Below, piece by piece: positions 1 to 12,063 of a stretch of 64,000 nt of DNA. The number at the start of each line of letters is the position of its first letter. Position 1 is the stretch's first letter. The translations under genes were made by a program, and so were the position numbers. This stretch comes from Filosporella fistucella (lineage: Eukaryota; Ascomycota; Leotiomycetes; Helotiales). Below the pieces are notes generated by a model. That model was not told where the DNA came from. It did no database searches and saw only the letters and a program-made list of their open reading frames with translations. The stretch lies in contig JAQJZZ010000013.1 of assembly GCA_030077755.1 (NCBI GenBank), positions 496,001-560,000 of the forward strand. Direction: 5' to 3'.

Positions 1-1
1 A

Positions 2-82
2 TTTCGCTCGCATCTGGGCGGAATTGCAAGCGCTTACATGGATATTGCGGTCGATTCGCTGGCTAATTACTCGGCGTCGTAA
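2..82 (+). CDS. possible 3' end of a gene entering from the left (partial)
   Basis: From base 2 a reading frame runs to TAA at 80-82 and gives 26 residues ending LANYSAS. It is the only frame at the window edge with an ordinary protein-like composition before a stop. Nothing in it identifies a family. It could equally be chance, since a 27-codon open frame is not unusual. Confidence 0.22.
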   Translation, partial: FRSHLGGIASAYMDIAVDSLANYSAS

Positions 83-1226
83 GCTATTCTCGTGTATGCG
101 GGCTGTGCTGGGAGCAGAATTTTCATTGCGCAGGAATGGCTTTTTGATGGCTTGGATGCTTGGTGCGAGGCTGCCGTGGGTCGGTTTGGTTGGGAGGAGG
201 GCGTGTGATTGAGAGATGGGCAAAGGGCGTTGGTTGTTTGCGGGAATTGGAAATGAGGGCAATTTGAGACGACACATGAGGTCCTTTTGATTTTATTGCC
301 CTGGGCATATTTGCGCATTTGAATTTGGTAGAGGATGTCATGGAAATGGCCATGGAAATGCATAGCATGTCTCGTTGGGTTGAGCACCTGAGCAGCTGAT
401 GTGGTTGCCTTGTTTGCCCTGTTGTGAATCTCTCACGGGAATGGTTGCATCAGGGTGGTTTTGTCTACATTTCTTGACCTCGGTCTCATGAGATCTAGCC
501 TTTGGGTCAGTTGGATGGGGTTGGTTGTGTGGAAGCGTCTCTCGAAATCAAGATACTCGAATGCTTGGACAAGACTGCTCTAAATGCTGTCACTTGCTTG
601 CACCGAATACAGCATCAGCGGCTTTTTGCTGTACGATGATGATGGCGAGACAGCCAAGCCACAAGGCCTAACTCAATTCGCAGTGTTCTGGCATTCAGAG
701 CATGGAACACCGCCTCATCACAACAAACATTTTCTGAAGAATCAACAAATTCGAACAACAGAATCACCACGGAATCAAATCACAATCACATATGGTAAAG
801 CTGTTTATGGACACAAAATCCAACAATCTATCGACATCAAAATCGCCTCGAGTGACGCGTTGCCCCAATTCATTTCCAATACGGAACGGCTGAGATACGT
901 TTGGGGTCGGGCGTGCATTCAAATGCCCTCCCTCCCTCAAAGAGTGCCTTGTGGCGGAGCCTGAGCTTCCAAACTACAAATACTCGGGGCAAGGCTCGAA
1001 TGCATCCTACCCTGAGCCTGAACATGCCCACATAAGTCAGATTTTTATTTATTCTTCTCTTTAACCTTCCTTTGCATACTTGTCTTGCATTCAGTATAAG
1101 TTCAAGGAGCCGCCTCCCTCGAGTCATCGTTCGACCTTTTCATCTTCGCTGATTGACATCGAGTCTACCGACACCGACTCTCAGCCTTGGACCCCGCGAT
1201 CACAATTGGAACTCACTCTCACCTCA
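83..1226. other. intergenic / 5' region of the next gene
   Basis: No gene is supported here. The frame of the next gene stays open upstream of its ATG to about 1095, and a pyrimidine stretch ending in CAG at 1092-1094 could be a splice acceptor. An unseen 5' exon of the 1227 gene is therefore possible. An open frame at 584-964 has no recognisable motif and is probably chance. Confidence 0.5.
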
Positions 1227-3170
1227 ATGTCGTCCACCATGGATAGACTTCTAGATGCACAACGACAGCCGTTGTCAATTAGGACCGCCAAAAGATCTCG
1301 TCATTCACCAACACCATCTATGAACCAAGATCACTCATCGATTCCGCGACCGAATTATCCCATTGCTATTCCTCCCGAGAAGTTGAAGAAGGCGCTGGAG
1401 CTTTACAAGCGTTATCAACTTGAGATTCAACTCGCACTCGAACCACAGTCTGCCACAACAAACCATGATGGATATCATCACCTTCACGTTCCTGGCCTTT
1501 CACCCCGATCTACAACATCTCACGAATCATCTCGACGTCGTGCACTTTCAGTAACTACCTCTTGCTACGATGCTGTTACAGACCTCTCCTCTGTTGTATC
1601 ATTCGACGACAATGAAAGTACTACATCCGCCATGGCGAAGGCGCAAGGGGAATGGATGTCATTTGATGGGAAAAAGGTGAAACAACGTACAAGGAAGAGA
1701 TTGAGTCCCACCAAGAGAGCAAAGGCTGCGTTGGTGAGGCATCTTGGAGCTTGTCGGGTGTGCGGTGCTAGGCGGGTTCCTGTAAGACATTTCACCTCCC
1801 AATGAGAGACTACTCTAACTGTTCCGATACAGTGTCCATTGGAGCATCACGATATCCAGACTCTTGAAAATCTTCGACTGCAATCCAACGCTGGACCTAA
1901 TGTACGCCGGCCACGAGTATCAGTTGATGCAAGATCCTCCAATTCCAGCTCATCTCAACGAACAACTACTTCACTTCCTACCGAAGAACAAAAGCCAAGC
2001 GCTGCACAGAATAATGCATTGGCTGGTATTGGAGCAAGAGAGGATCTAGCGGGCGACTACAAGTATGATACGGTGCTTGACATTGCGTCTCCTGGAGGCC
2101 TTTTTGGTGACATGCAGGCTGAAGTTCCGGCTCCTGCTACGCTCAACCACGTTGCGCCAAATTTGCCAGACTTCGATCCGAACCCATACACCTCCTATCA
2201 GAATGGACAAATGGTTGCTTTAGGCGTGCTAGAGAATGGATGGTTCTGCTGCCAGCACTTGGACGGACTTTGCTCTGACAAATTCATCACATCTGAGGAA
2301 TTGCAGGTTCACTTCGAGCTGATGCATTTCTCATTCAACCGAATTGATCCGGCAGAGCGATGTTTGTGCACCAATTGTTGGTCGGTGACTGCAGCTCTTG
2401 ACGGCCCATGCCATCAGTGCGCAAGAGAGGGAATGGTTCAGCTTTGGATCTATGGCCAATACATTCGTATTCCATCTTTTCAACATTTTCCCCCTACAGG
2501 TGGTGACATCACCAATTTCGACTCGTCTTCTGCTCCATTCAATGGGTCATCATTTCCATTTACCAGCATGGATTCTCAGTGGGGATCTGGATCAGAGATG
2601 AATCCTGGCAGCTTCACAGGCAATGGGAATCAAGGAAACTTTTCCTTTCATGGCGCCAATTATGGCGGGCCCAGCTCCCAAGGCTACGGGTATGACCCGG
2701 CTGGCGGCTCAGATGCAGGTTCCCAGTACCAGGGGAACACTTACGAGTTTTCATTGGACGTGAAGCCTTTGGGGATGAAATCTTTCTGCATGAAGACTAG
2801 CCAATTCCAGCGCCAGAGCCTTCTCCTCACGTTCCTCTCCGGCATTGTCTTTCTCAGCCTTGCTCATACCTCACTCCCCGACATGGCGAAGATACTACTC
2901 TCTACCACCGATATCAACGCATATCTTCCTAAACTCTACTTCCTCATTATTGTTGGGTCATTCCTCGCCAATTTGTCGGTGAAACAGCACTTTGCTAAGC
3001 GTTATGCCCATGTCAGCAAAGACGTCTCTCGCAATAGTCCGTCTAGCGTCCTACTCATGGAAATTGGACGCTCGAGATATACATCATCTCCATCTCATCA
3101 CAAAACAACTCCTCTATCTTACGATTTCATGACAATGAAACATGATTCACGCCTCTTGGTGGCGTTTTGA
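1227..3170 (+). CDS. putative zinc-binding protein with C-x2-C-x6-C-x3-H motif and hydrophobic C terminus (paralogue A)
   Basis: Join 1227-1781, 1833-3170; 630 aa. The intron (1782-1832, GTAAG...ACAG) falls inside a cysteine motif: C176-x2-C179-GARRVP, then after the intron C186-PLE-H190. A basic stretch (residues about 150-172) precedes it. A second cysteine/histidine-rich block around 2248-2430 contains a C2H2-like part (CCQH...CSDKF...H-x5-H) and a CxxC...CHQC part. The tail is Gly/Ser/Asn-rich, then two hydrophobic segments near residues 512-530 and 550-568 look like membrane spans. The neighbour at 4566 shares the motif, the intron position and the hydrophobic end, so the two are probably tandem paralogues. 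A nuclear regulatory role is suggested by the basic region and zinc-type motifs, but membrane anchoring would be unusual; function is unknown. The start is the first in-frame ATG, and an upstream exon is possible. Confidence 0.75.
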
Positions 3171-4565
3171 ATTCACCTCCTCAATCACATCATATCTCTC
3201 ACGAATTTCCTTTGCTCTTGATATGGTCTCTTTTTAATGAATATACCCTCTGAGCTGAAAATGTGCATTTTTGGGATTTGGTTGTCTGTTAGCGAAAAGG
3301 AAAGGGGCCAACAGGGCATTGCATATAGATATTGTTTTCATGGGCGTTTGGGCGTCACGTGTATCGTTACCTGCCCTCCTCCTAGCCTGGATTGGAATGA
3401 CGAGGAGAGGAGGAGGGAGGTGGTTAGGACACGGGACTGGGTAGCATTGGGTATGGGAGCGGGATGGGAGCGGGATGGGATGGGATGGGATGGATACGGA
3501 TATACCCTTCATATATATGTCTAGAAGCTTTCTGCTTATTATTTTGAACTCTTATCAAATTTCCATGTGGTTCCAGGTATCAAGCTTCAGGTATTTATTG
3601 CACTGTATGAAGTATCATTTGGGTTTCAAAATGATTTTGATATCTACCCGGGCTATACGTGATCCCAAAACACGTCGATATTCTTCCTCGATTTCTTTTC
3701 CCTCCTCACTTCTACTCGGTCTCCTACTGACTCCATGTAATGTTACGTTCCAAATGTTGCATATCCCCATGAGTCACCCAGTCACTCTCTGGACAAGCTT
3801 CGGGTCAGACACCCTCACCCTCCCCCTTAGCCGTCATGCATCAGCCACAAGCTCTTAATCGCCTTCTCCGCCGTGTATATAACCCCCCCTCTCATCCTTC
3901 AGAGGCCCCTCGATGAAAGTGCAGAAACAGTCATAGCCAGACGGAAAATTGATCAATCAAAAGCGTCAATTGAGTCGTGACATGTTGGTCGTACATGACC
4001 GACAACTCCACTTTCATACAATATGTGCGGTAGTGGGGGAGTCATCTCGTGCACCACGCTAAACCGAATTGATCTCGCCGGAGGCGGTGCCATGCACGTC
4101 AGAATATAGCCAATAAGAAGCGTGCATTTTAAATGTGAGACTGTTCTGATTCGCTGCAAAAATCACTAGCCCCTTTCTCGCCGATACCCTTTTGGACTCG
4201 CCGCTGCGCACCACTCGCAAACCGCCCAACTCTCTGCCTTGCGCACCGCAGCCGGGGAATCGTATTAGAAGTCAGCGATTCCAGTTCCTCGAGGCATCTC
4301 TTTCTTGTTCGTAAGCTTCATTTTTGATATTCTCTTGCCGCACCACCGACAAGTTGGATAAACACAGAAAAAGAGTTGGACTATTGAGTCATTCGGCAAC
4401 AATAAAAAAAATAAGCTCGAATAGACCGATACCATCACATACTGACTTTGACCCCTCCACGCTATCAATTATATTCAAGAATACCATATCGACAAGGCTA
4501 CTACCCCACGAAATTCAATCCCAATCCCAATTCAATCCCAATTCAATCCAATACGATACATCGCA
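3171..4565. other. intergenic region between the tandem paralogues
   Basis: No coding region is supported. It contains a G-rich pentanucleotide repeat (3461-3495), a CACGTG box at about 3356, and a pyrimidine-rich stretch before the next ATG that includes several CAATCCCAATTC-like units at about 4514-4550. Confidence 0.6.
3461..3495. repeat. GGGAT microsatellite
   Basis: Four consecutive GGGAT units from 3472, preceded by imperfect copies (GGGATGGGAGC). A simple-sequence tract in non-coding DNA. Confidence 0.8.
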
Positions 4566-7500
4566 ATGGCATCCATTTCCACTAACCGCTTTACCTCCTT
4601 CACCATCACTCAGCCTTTCCTGGGTGCTCCTCTGCAGTTCCAACCTGCATTGGGATCTAAGGAACTCGAGGAGTTGGTTGATTTCTACGTTGTTGGAGCT
4701 GGAACGAAGCAGGATAAATTGTCGGAAGTCACCATTGACTTTTATAACAATGCTACCGTGGATTTGAATACCGGTGCTCGTAAGTATTCCTCCGTCTTCA
4801 CTGTGGATTTTGCAGGTGATATCGTCGTTCAAGAATACAGTACTAATTGCTTATAGTCACCAAAACCTACACTGTTTTCCCATCCCAATGGACTTCTTTT
4901 GAGCAAAGCCCAACTCAATCCCAATCCTCCGGCTTCTCTCCTTCCATCTTCACTCCATCGCCAGGCTCCTCTGCCACCTTTGGAGACTCCGGATACGGAT
5001 CCATCAGCCTGACTCCTCCTAACCGAAGCCGAAACGCTCCAGCAGGCCGAGTTGCGAAGAAGGTGAAGAAAGAGACCAAGGTCGAGACGAGATTACCTGG
5101 TTTCTCCATCATGACCAAGGACGGAATCGATGTGACTAGCTCAGCAGGTCGAGGAACAAAGACGAAGGAGCAGAGAGAACATGCTCATTTGATGAGAATC
5201 ATGAAGGCATGTGAATCTTGCAAGCGCAAGAAGGTTAGAGTGAGTGGATCCTTTCAAAGTCAGAGAAGACTGGCTAATTGATTACAGTGTGATCCTTCTC
5301 ATAGAAGATCTCACGACATGTCTCGCACCTCGACCTCCACTACCTCGTCAGCCACGAAATCGTCGGATTTTAGTAGAGCTGAACCCAGTCCGCGAAACTC
5401 AATACCGTCATTGACACCACAAACATCACAAGGCAGCTCATTCAGCCCTTCGAATGCGATTGATGATTTCGTACTATTCCCAGAAGATTCGTCTTCATGG
5501 AATGCAGGTGATTTGTCGTTTGATCAAGATTTGAGCCAGTTCAATTTCGACATCAATAACGACTTGGATCTTACTGATTTCCCTCCTGTCAATCTTGATC
5601 AATCTTTCGATATGTCGTACTTCTCACCCTCATTCAACTCTCAATACGCTGCCCCGATGAGCTCTACACAATACAATGATCACTCACTAGAACAATGGGC
5701 TGAGCCACAGAATTTCTTCCCAGTAAATCACACAAGACCTCATCCGACAAGCTCTTCTCAAGATGCAACACAATTAGATGTCAACTGGTCATCTGACTGG
5801 GCTGATCGCTTCGGTGGTTCTCCTGGTGCAAACTTACTGACTGACAACTGGTCTAATGCTTCACCCGCGCAATCACAAATTTCCCCCACACAACATCCCG
5901 CGACGAGCGACAGTCCACTGTTGTCATCGGCATCAGATTGGAGTATACTGGAAACAACAATCAATGCGAATATGTCAGATGGTATAGCTGGGCATATACA
6001 GTCTAGTAGTAGTGGTCTCAGTAGTACACGCCGCAAGCGCAACAGATCAACCTCAGAAGAGATTGATGCTCAATTCTCGAGTGAAGGGGTGCTTGGCTAT
6101 ACCCAACTGACTTCACCCCAGACATCCGGAAACTCGGGCATTACTGTGGATTCATCAGATCCCTCAGGTATCCCACTGGCTGCAAGCAGTCCACGATCAT
6201 TGAGACTCAGGCTCCGACAACCTGACGATCGTCTTCAATCTTTGTCTCCTCGCTTGATCTCTGAACAGATATCAACACTGGCAGAGACTTGCCAATTCGT
6301 ATCGGACTCGTTGAGAAAGTTGCAACCAATGTCCAATGCTCACATTGCTCTGGGCGATGAGCTTGAACACTTACGCTCCATTCTTGACAAGCTTGACTCC
6401 AGTCAGAGGAGCAATGTTTCGGGCACTACACTCAGACAGCTCCAAACACTCGCCTCACAACTCCAAGCAATCTCTTCCGGGATTGCACAATTGAGAAGTG
6501 AAGGCGAGACTCACCAGAATCTGGATCAATTACAATCCGGACACCTTCGACAATGTCAAGTTCAAGCACGCAGAGCAGTACGCTCACTATGTGCAACAAT
6601 TAATAATGAGGAAGCCGAGAACAGTGGCACGTCGTCTGCAACTGCAAACGCGCGGGTTTTGACTTCTGGCCGCAACGTACATCTATTTGCTTCTCCTGAC
6701 GCCAACAGCAGTGATCGACAACTTTCTTCTCTTGACTCTGGTCGTGATTGGACTGAGAGTACTATGCAATGGCAACAACACCCCGTGTTGGTACACGGCA
6801 ATTCCGCGCCAGAAGCAATTGTTCAACAGGCACTTAACAATGCACATGCATCGTCCTCAACCAGCACATCTCTTTCTCCGGTCTCACTACCTCGTCACGA
6901 GGGTAGTTCGTCAGATGCTTCAGTGGTTACCAACCAAGTATCTGCCAGTGGTTCGATTCCACAGGCCATGGAGAGCCCACCTGCTGGCACGAATGTGCAA
7001 ATTCTCTCGAATGTCTTCACCAAATATTACAGCTTGATGATGGCAGTCGCAATTCTTGGCTCGTTGTTCATCGCCTCACCAGTATGTTATCTTTTCTTAC
7101 ACAAGGAAACCTTACTAACCATTTCAAGGTCGCATCTGCATTGATCATGCTTACTCTACCCACCGTTGCCATGATGCCCTCTGCTAATCTGTCTTCGCCA
7201 CTCCTGTCTCTCCTTGGAATCATGGGCGCTTGCGTCGTATCCCAAGGCTTTGAATACCTCCAGCAAAGCTTGATACAATGGATTGGAACCGATCCTCTCG
7301 TATCATTCCTCAAACTGGCTCTTTGCGCCACTCTCGTAGCGCAAGCTCCAACCCTCCTCGCCCGTGTCTTCGCATCTGCGAATACATTCACCTGCACCAC
7401 TCTGGCAGTGGCACACTTTCTCTTCGGAGAATCTACCTCAAAGACTCATACTGTAAGTCTATTCGCCTCTCATGCAGAGAATCTATCTAATAGTCTCAGT

Positions 7501-7592
7501 CTTCGATGAATACTTGTGCGCAAAGCAACAGTAGAAGCGAACAATGGCTACGAATGATTGAGGAGTGGAGTCCTGTTGGGATTGTTGTCTGA
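4566..7592 (+). CDS. putative zinc-binding protein with half Zn-cluster motif and polytopic hydrophobic C terminus (paralogue B)
   Basis: Join 4566-4779, 4857-5239, 5288-7081, 7129-7452, 7500-7592; 935 aa, and all four introns keep frame. Residues 190-204 read CESCKRKKVR|CDPSH: this matches the first half of a fungal Zn2Cys6 cluster (A-C-x2-C-x6-C-D), but the second CxxC half is absent and an H follows at C+4, giving C-x2-C-x6-C-x3-H. The 48-nt intron 5240-5287 splits the motif exactly as in the 1227 gene. The middle is a long Ser/Gln/Asn-rich region with a likely helical segment (about 6260-6560, many Leu/Gln). The last about 150 residues hold several hydrophobic segments: MAVAILGSLFIASP-VASALIMLTL, then LLSLLGIMGACVV, then FLKLALCATLVAQAPTLLA. 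The intron before exon 4 has a perfect TACTAAC. A membrane-held regulatory protein is one reading; no function is known to me. Confidence 0.8.
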
Positions 7593-8284
7593 TTTGACGT
7601 GAGTTAGATGGATGATGGTTCTAGTGGACTCGCAGTATGGAGGTGATGTGTGGTTGGATATCTATATTTGTTATAGAGAATATACTCTTCAACGTCACTT
7701 CCTTTTCCTGTTTACGTGATGGTGTAGTGATGATCTGATATCCTGAGATAAATTTTCAAAGTGAATTAATCATTCGCCGACATGCTTGCTTTAGTTTAGT
7801 ATAACGCCGAAAGGGAGGTCCATCTCCATCAACAGCAAGCGCTGTCGTCAAAAATCACAAGATCAGAGACCGTGGTTTATAGGTCCAAATTGTTTGAGTT
7901 CATGTGTACACCACCGTTCGTGAGGCTGAGTCGGGCGTTTACGCCTTATCAAATGCTAATAAAACACCGCCTATGGTTACTTTCTCTTACCTCTGCGTGG
8001 CTGAGACAAATCCTTTTTCATCACTATTAGTCACAAATATCACTCATGAGATCGTGTAAGAAGGGTTTGTTCTCCCAGGAGCCTCTTGTCGAGGCGACTT
8101 CGGTCGCTGTATATGAAAGAAAGGGAATATTCCAGCCTTCGATTCATTTCATTTCCCAGTGCAATACAGACTGTGATAAATCCGGCAGATTCTCTTTGCT
8201 TGAACGTCCATGTCTGCACCTAGGGAATAAGATTACATCTCTGTAAGTTAGTGCTTGGTTCCGCAAGGGAAGACCAGATCCAGT
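7593..8284. other. intergenic
   Basis: No gene supported. This is AT-rich sequence between the paralogue pair and the membrane protein at 8285. Confidence 0.6.
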
Positions 8285-10275
8285 ATGGCGGGTAGGTATT
8301 CATCTCCATCCCTCCCTCCCATAACTGCTGATCGTGATGCCAAAGGTAATTTAAAAACCTACTTGTACCTGCTTAGCCCCTTTCTCTTGGCCTGCGGTAC
8401 AGGTATAGGGCATCACCTATTCTATACCTTTCTGAATGGGAAACCAGTTGAGCACCAAACGGTATGGTGGCCAACCCAATAGAGCACCAACGATTGTCTG
8501 GCAAAAATACACTCTAACTTGGCATAGTGGATGACTAGAGCAGGTACAGCGATTGCATACTTTGCGAAAATCTTCTTTGTGGCTTCTGTTGGAACGGCAT
8601 TCACGCAGCAGATCTGGAGGTCGATGAGGTCGAAATTCTACACCCTTGGCGCCATCGACAACCTTTTTGACCTAAAAAATGATCCTTTGAGGTTCTTCAG
8701 CTGGGAAATCTTGACGAAAGCAAAGCTCCCATTGGTGCTGGCTATATCACTTTGGTACGTAAGCTTCTCCCCAACAATCCTCCCGTTTCAAACCCAAAGC
8801 TAACCCTTTCGAGGGCATTCCCACTTCTCCCCATTTTTGCTCCTGGTAGCATCTCCATCACAAACGTAGAGACACTTGCTCAAGTATCTCGCATCCCGAC
8901 ACAGACGCTTAACTTTTCACGATCCCACGATACCACATCCCGTCGCATCGACGATTACACCGTCAATCTATTTGAGATACCGGGAATTGGTGCGAATGCC
9001 CAGGTCTACTCTGGACCTGCCCCGCGCGCCAACGGTCTGGTATACAGTACCGTCTACGGCGGTCAAATCCTCAGCACCGCTTCCCCATGCGGAGCAAATT
9101 GCACTTTTAGACAAAGCTTCGTCGGGCCAGCGTATAAATGTCGAGACGTGGACTATGCTAAAGTCGAGCCCGGGAATCCCTTCTGCTATGACAGAGGGAC
9201 CAGGATCAGCTGTGAGGACATCTTTGCTTCACCCCGCTCAAATGCTTTCGAACGGACATGGTACCTAGCAAGAAACTCATCTGGGACTTGTGCAAGCTGT
9301 TATGATAGCTCAGGGGGCTGGATGGATGGCAAAATCTGGGTCGCGTATCAGTATCTGCTTCCTGAGTATCGCCTCCCTGATCCTAACTACGGGGATGCAA
9401 ATGCCACATTCATTCCCGAGGAGGCGTGGGAGAGACACCAGTTCGTGTGTGAATCCTGGAATGCAACTTTTGATATCGAGCGCTCTTATGTTAATTCCCT
9501 GCAAACAATCACGCGGAATACCACGTACAGATCTCTTATCACAGAAATACCGGGCTTGAAATAAGCTAACCTCTTCAGGTTTCTCTACCCCCTCAAATAC
9601 GACAAAGACAGTATCAGGAGCAGTTCTATCACTCCATCGTACGCCGGCTACACCATCCACCAGCTGATGTACTCGATCCTATCCGGCATCATAGGGCTGA
9701 ACGGACGCATGGTACCCATTGACGAGACTGGACTAGGGGGAACCCGCTTAGTAGAAGAGAAACCATTCCCTCCCTCGAATTCCACCTACACAGGTCTCAA
9801 CGGGATCCAGAAACCCATTCGGAATCTGCGTGCAAGCATCGAGGATCTCCATTTCAACATCACTATAAGCATGCTCAGCATCCCACAGCTGATCTATCTT
9901 CAGGATGAAATTGTAGCCGCTTCGCTGAAAGCTTATGTTAATCACTGGTCTTACGACTGGATCCCGCTCGCGGCTAGCTATTGTGCTTGCGCATTCATTA
10001 ATCTGTGCGCTATCTTTGTTGCTGTGGGAGCGATATGGGATAATCGAGGCGTGGGGGTATTGGAGAGTGGGTTCTTGAAGATATTGATGACGACGCGGAA
10101 TCGGACGTTTGATGTCCTGGTTGGAGATAGGGGACGAGGTGATGACGAGATGCAGAGAGAAGTCAAGGATACAGAGGTTAAACTTGGGATGTTGGTGCAC
10201 AGGAGTGGACGGCAAGGTGCAGCATATGGGTTTGGAGTCAAAGGTGAAATTGAAAGTTTACACGGGAAATATTGA
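8285..10275 (+). CDS. fungal polytopic membrane protein of unknown function
   Basis: Join 8285-8461, 8528-8754, 8814-9524, 9579-10275; 603 aa. N-terminal hydrophobic segments are YLYLLSPFLLACGTGIGHHL, AIAYFAKIFFVASVGTAF and KLPLVLAISLW-AFPLLPIF. A large extracellular or lumenal region follows with many N-x-S/T sites and paired cysteines (GANCTF, CRDV, CYDR, CEDIF, CASCYD). A last span sits at IPLAASYCACAFINLCAIFVAVGAIW, followed by a charged tail. This layout (short tail, GHHLFY motif, RAGTA, then glycosylated loop) is recurrent in uncharacterised Pezizomycotina proteins. Introns of 54-66 nt with CTAAC branch sites restore one frame; donors at 8755 and 9525 are GTACGT and GTACAG. The role is unknown; plasma membrane or endomembrane location is inferred. 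Confidence 0.8.
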
Positions 10276-10749
10276 GGATCATGGGATTCTAGACTGGTAT
10301 AATTGATTCTTCATAGATCTTGGACTTGTGGTGGGCTACAAAGTCTACCTCTGTATTCGAGAGGATATGATATCTACTGGGTGATATGTGATATTAGCAA
10401 GACTCGTCCGGTCCAAGACCTACATCTCCTCGTCGCACACCCAGCATTTTGAATGTTCTTACTCTTGACGATAGATAGTGGGAACCACTGAGGAAGAAAA
10501 GGTAGGTTATCAACCGTCGTACCAGGCCATATAGCCACCGCTTCACGAAATAAGTCCGACAAACGGAATTTAGGTTGCAGACTCAAAGGTTTCTTGATGC
10601 AGTATTGGAAGTGTTGAAAACAGAGCAAATTCAGACAGAGGTATTACCAAATTCCTCAAGCCTGAAGTCTGCCCCACCATCCCGCTTCATTCCCAGCAGT
10701 GTTCACACGATGACGTTCGAGTTCGAGGTATATCTCGAAAGAAAAGGTA
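10276..10749. other. intergenic, tail-to-tail between two genes
   Basis: Convergent 3' ends. No coding signal seen. Confidence 0.6.
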
Positions 10750-11376
10750 TTACGGTGTTATCTCTTTCCCCACAACTAAATCATACGTCGGCGTAACCCT
10801 CATATCCATCCCTCCCCTCCCCTCAAACCTCCCTTCCTCTTTCTTTCTCCTCACATACCCCATTGCCCCATTCCTCACCGTCTCCCAATCCCTCACACAA
10901 GTCCCAAGCGCATTCCCATCTCTAACCAGACCCTCCAAAGCCCCTCTAACCCACGCGACACAATTCCATCCCTCTACCTCTTTTCCTCGAATAGGTACCT
11001 TTCTCAAAATCTCAACAGCTCGATCTGGGGATTTTATTTTTGCGATTAATATACGAATTAGGACCGCACTTGCTCCATGCAATAAACAGTCCGTTTCTTC
11101 GAAACACCAGGTTGAGAGATGGGTAGAGGGTGAGATTTTCTCTTTTGCGTGGTAGCGCGTACCTTTTCCATCTTCTGTTTCATGCTTTGGGCCGATTAAA
11201 AGGCTCCAGTGATAGCTGAGAATATGAAGATGTGTCAATATACTTATGTATCCGGAAATGGATATTAATTCCAATCTAGATAGGAACGAAACATACGCAT
11301 CTTCTCCCCCCTTCATCTTCGCCTTCCCTGATCGGATGTGTAAAGTGAGATACAATCGCTTTTTATTAGATGGCAT
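10750..11376 (-). CDS. small fungal protein, DUF6914-like
   Basis: Complement of join 10750-11215, 11297-11376; 181 aa. It begins MPSNKKRLYLTLHIR, and after an 81-nt intron continues YHWSLLIGPKHETED, RYHAKEK, then ILRKVPI, WNCVAWVRGALEGL, ALGTCVRDWETVRNGAMGYV and PTYDL. This order of conserved blocks (YHWxLLxGPK, WNCVxWV) is what I recall for the widespread fungal DUF6914 family, of unknown function. The intron (11216-11296, GTATGT...CTCAG) is a multiple of three and stop-free, so the unspliced frame also stays open. The spliced version is preferred because it joins ..EDA to YHW, as in homologues. Confidence 0.75.
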   Translation of the reverse strand: MPSNKKRLYLTLHIRSGKAKMKGGEDAYVSFLSRLELISISGYISILTHLHILSYHWSLLIGPKHETEDGKGTRYHAKEKISPSTHLSTWCFEETDCLLHGASAVLIRILIAKIKSPDRAVEILRKVPIRGKEVEGWNCVAWVRGALEGLVRDGNALGTCVRDWETVRNGAMGYVRRKKEEGRFEGRGGMDMRVTPTYDLVVGKEITP

Positions 11377-12063
11377 GTTGACGCTACCAGGTGCCCTGCA
11401 AGAGTTTCATAAAATGATTCTGAGTGTAGACCGTACAAATAGTAATGCACCGTATGACTGAGATTCCTTGATGGATTGAATGACGGAACATGTACGTCTT
11501 GCTTCCTAGGGACGGTTCTCACCAGGTCGCGAGTCTATAATTGCGCTGTTGAGGCTATTGGAAGAAAGCGGAGGGAGGGGAGGCACAGTCGGGACGGAAG
11601 GATTGCCCAGGTGCCTACCTATCTATCATGTGATCTTGGGTTGAGGGATGGGAAGGGTATAAATGGAAATGGATTATTGTAGCTGGAGATATAGAGATAT
11701 CTATTTTGCCTATGACCCTAGCATTACTCGTACTTCTTGAGTTTGTTCCCTTCTTGAGCTGATGATTGATGAGAGGAAATGAGTTTGGATTGAGTTGTGT
11801 ATAGCAAACGAGGTACAAGACACTTTGTGTGAATTACGCATGTGCATGCGTGGGTTTTAATGCTGGAACAGTGGCGCTTGCTGTTATAAAACTTGTGAAA
11901 CATATTGGAGTTAAGTTTTGACATTCTTTACTCCGGTTTAAGACTAAGCGGGGTGGAAATATTTTCCTGAGCTGTTCAACACACGATCTCACTGGATGAA
12001 GTTGCATTATGGGCAAGATGAATCCTTCAATTTTTCCAAAGTCATTCAATTAACTAGCTGTAC
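11377..12063. other. intergenic
   Basis: Upstream of the DUF6914-like gene and downstream of the DUF2439 gene. Only short open frames without protein character. Confidence 0.6.

Noticed and set aside
67..387. Minus-strand open frame of 106 codons at the window start
   Set aside because: Ser/His/Pro-rich composition, no motif, and it overlaps the better plus-strand candidate.
2468..2500. Possible 33-nt intron (GTATTC...CTACAG) in paralogue A
   Set aside because: Too short for a spliceosomal intron in this genome (others are 44 nt or more), and the reading frame continues through it.
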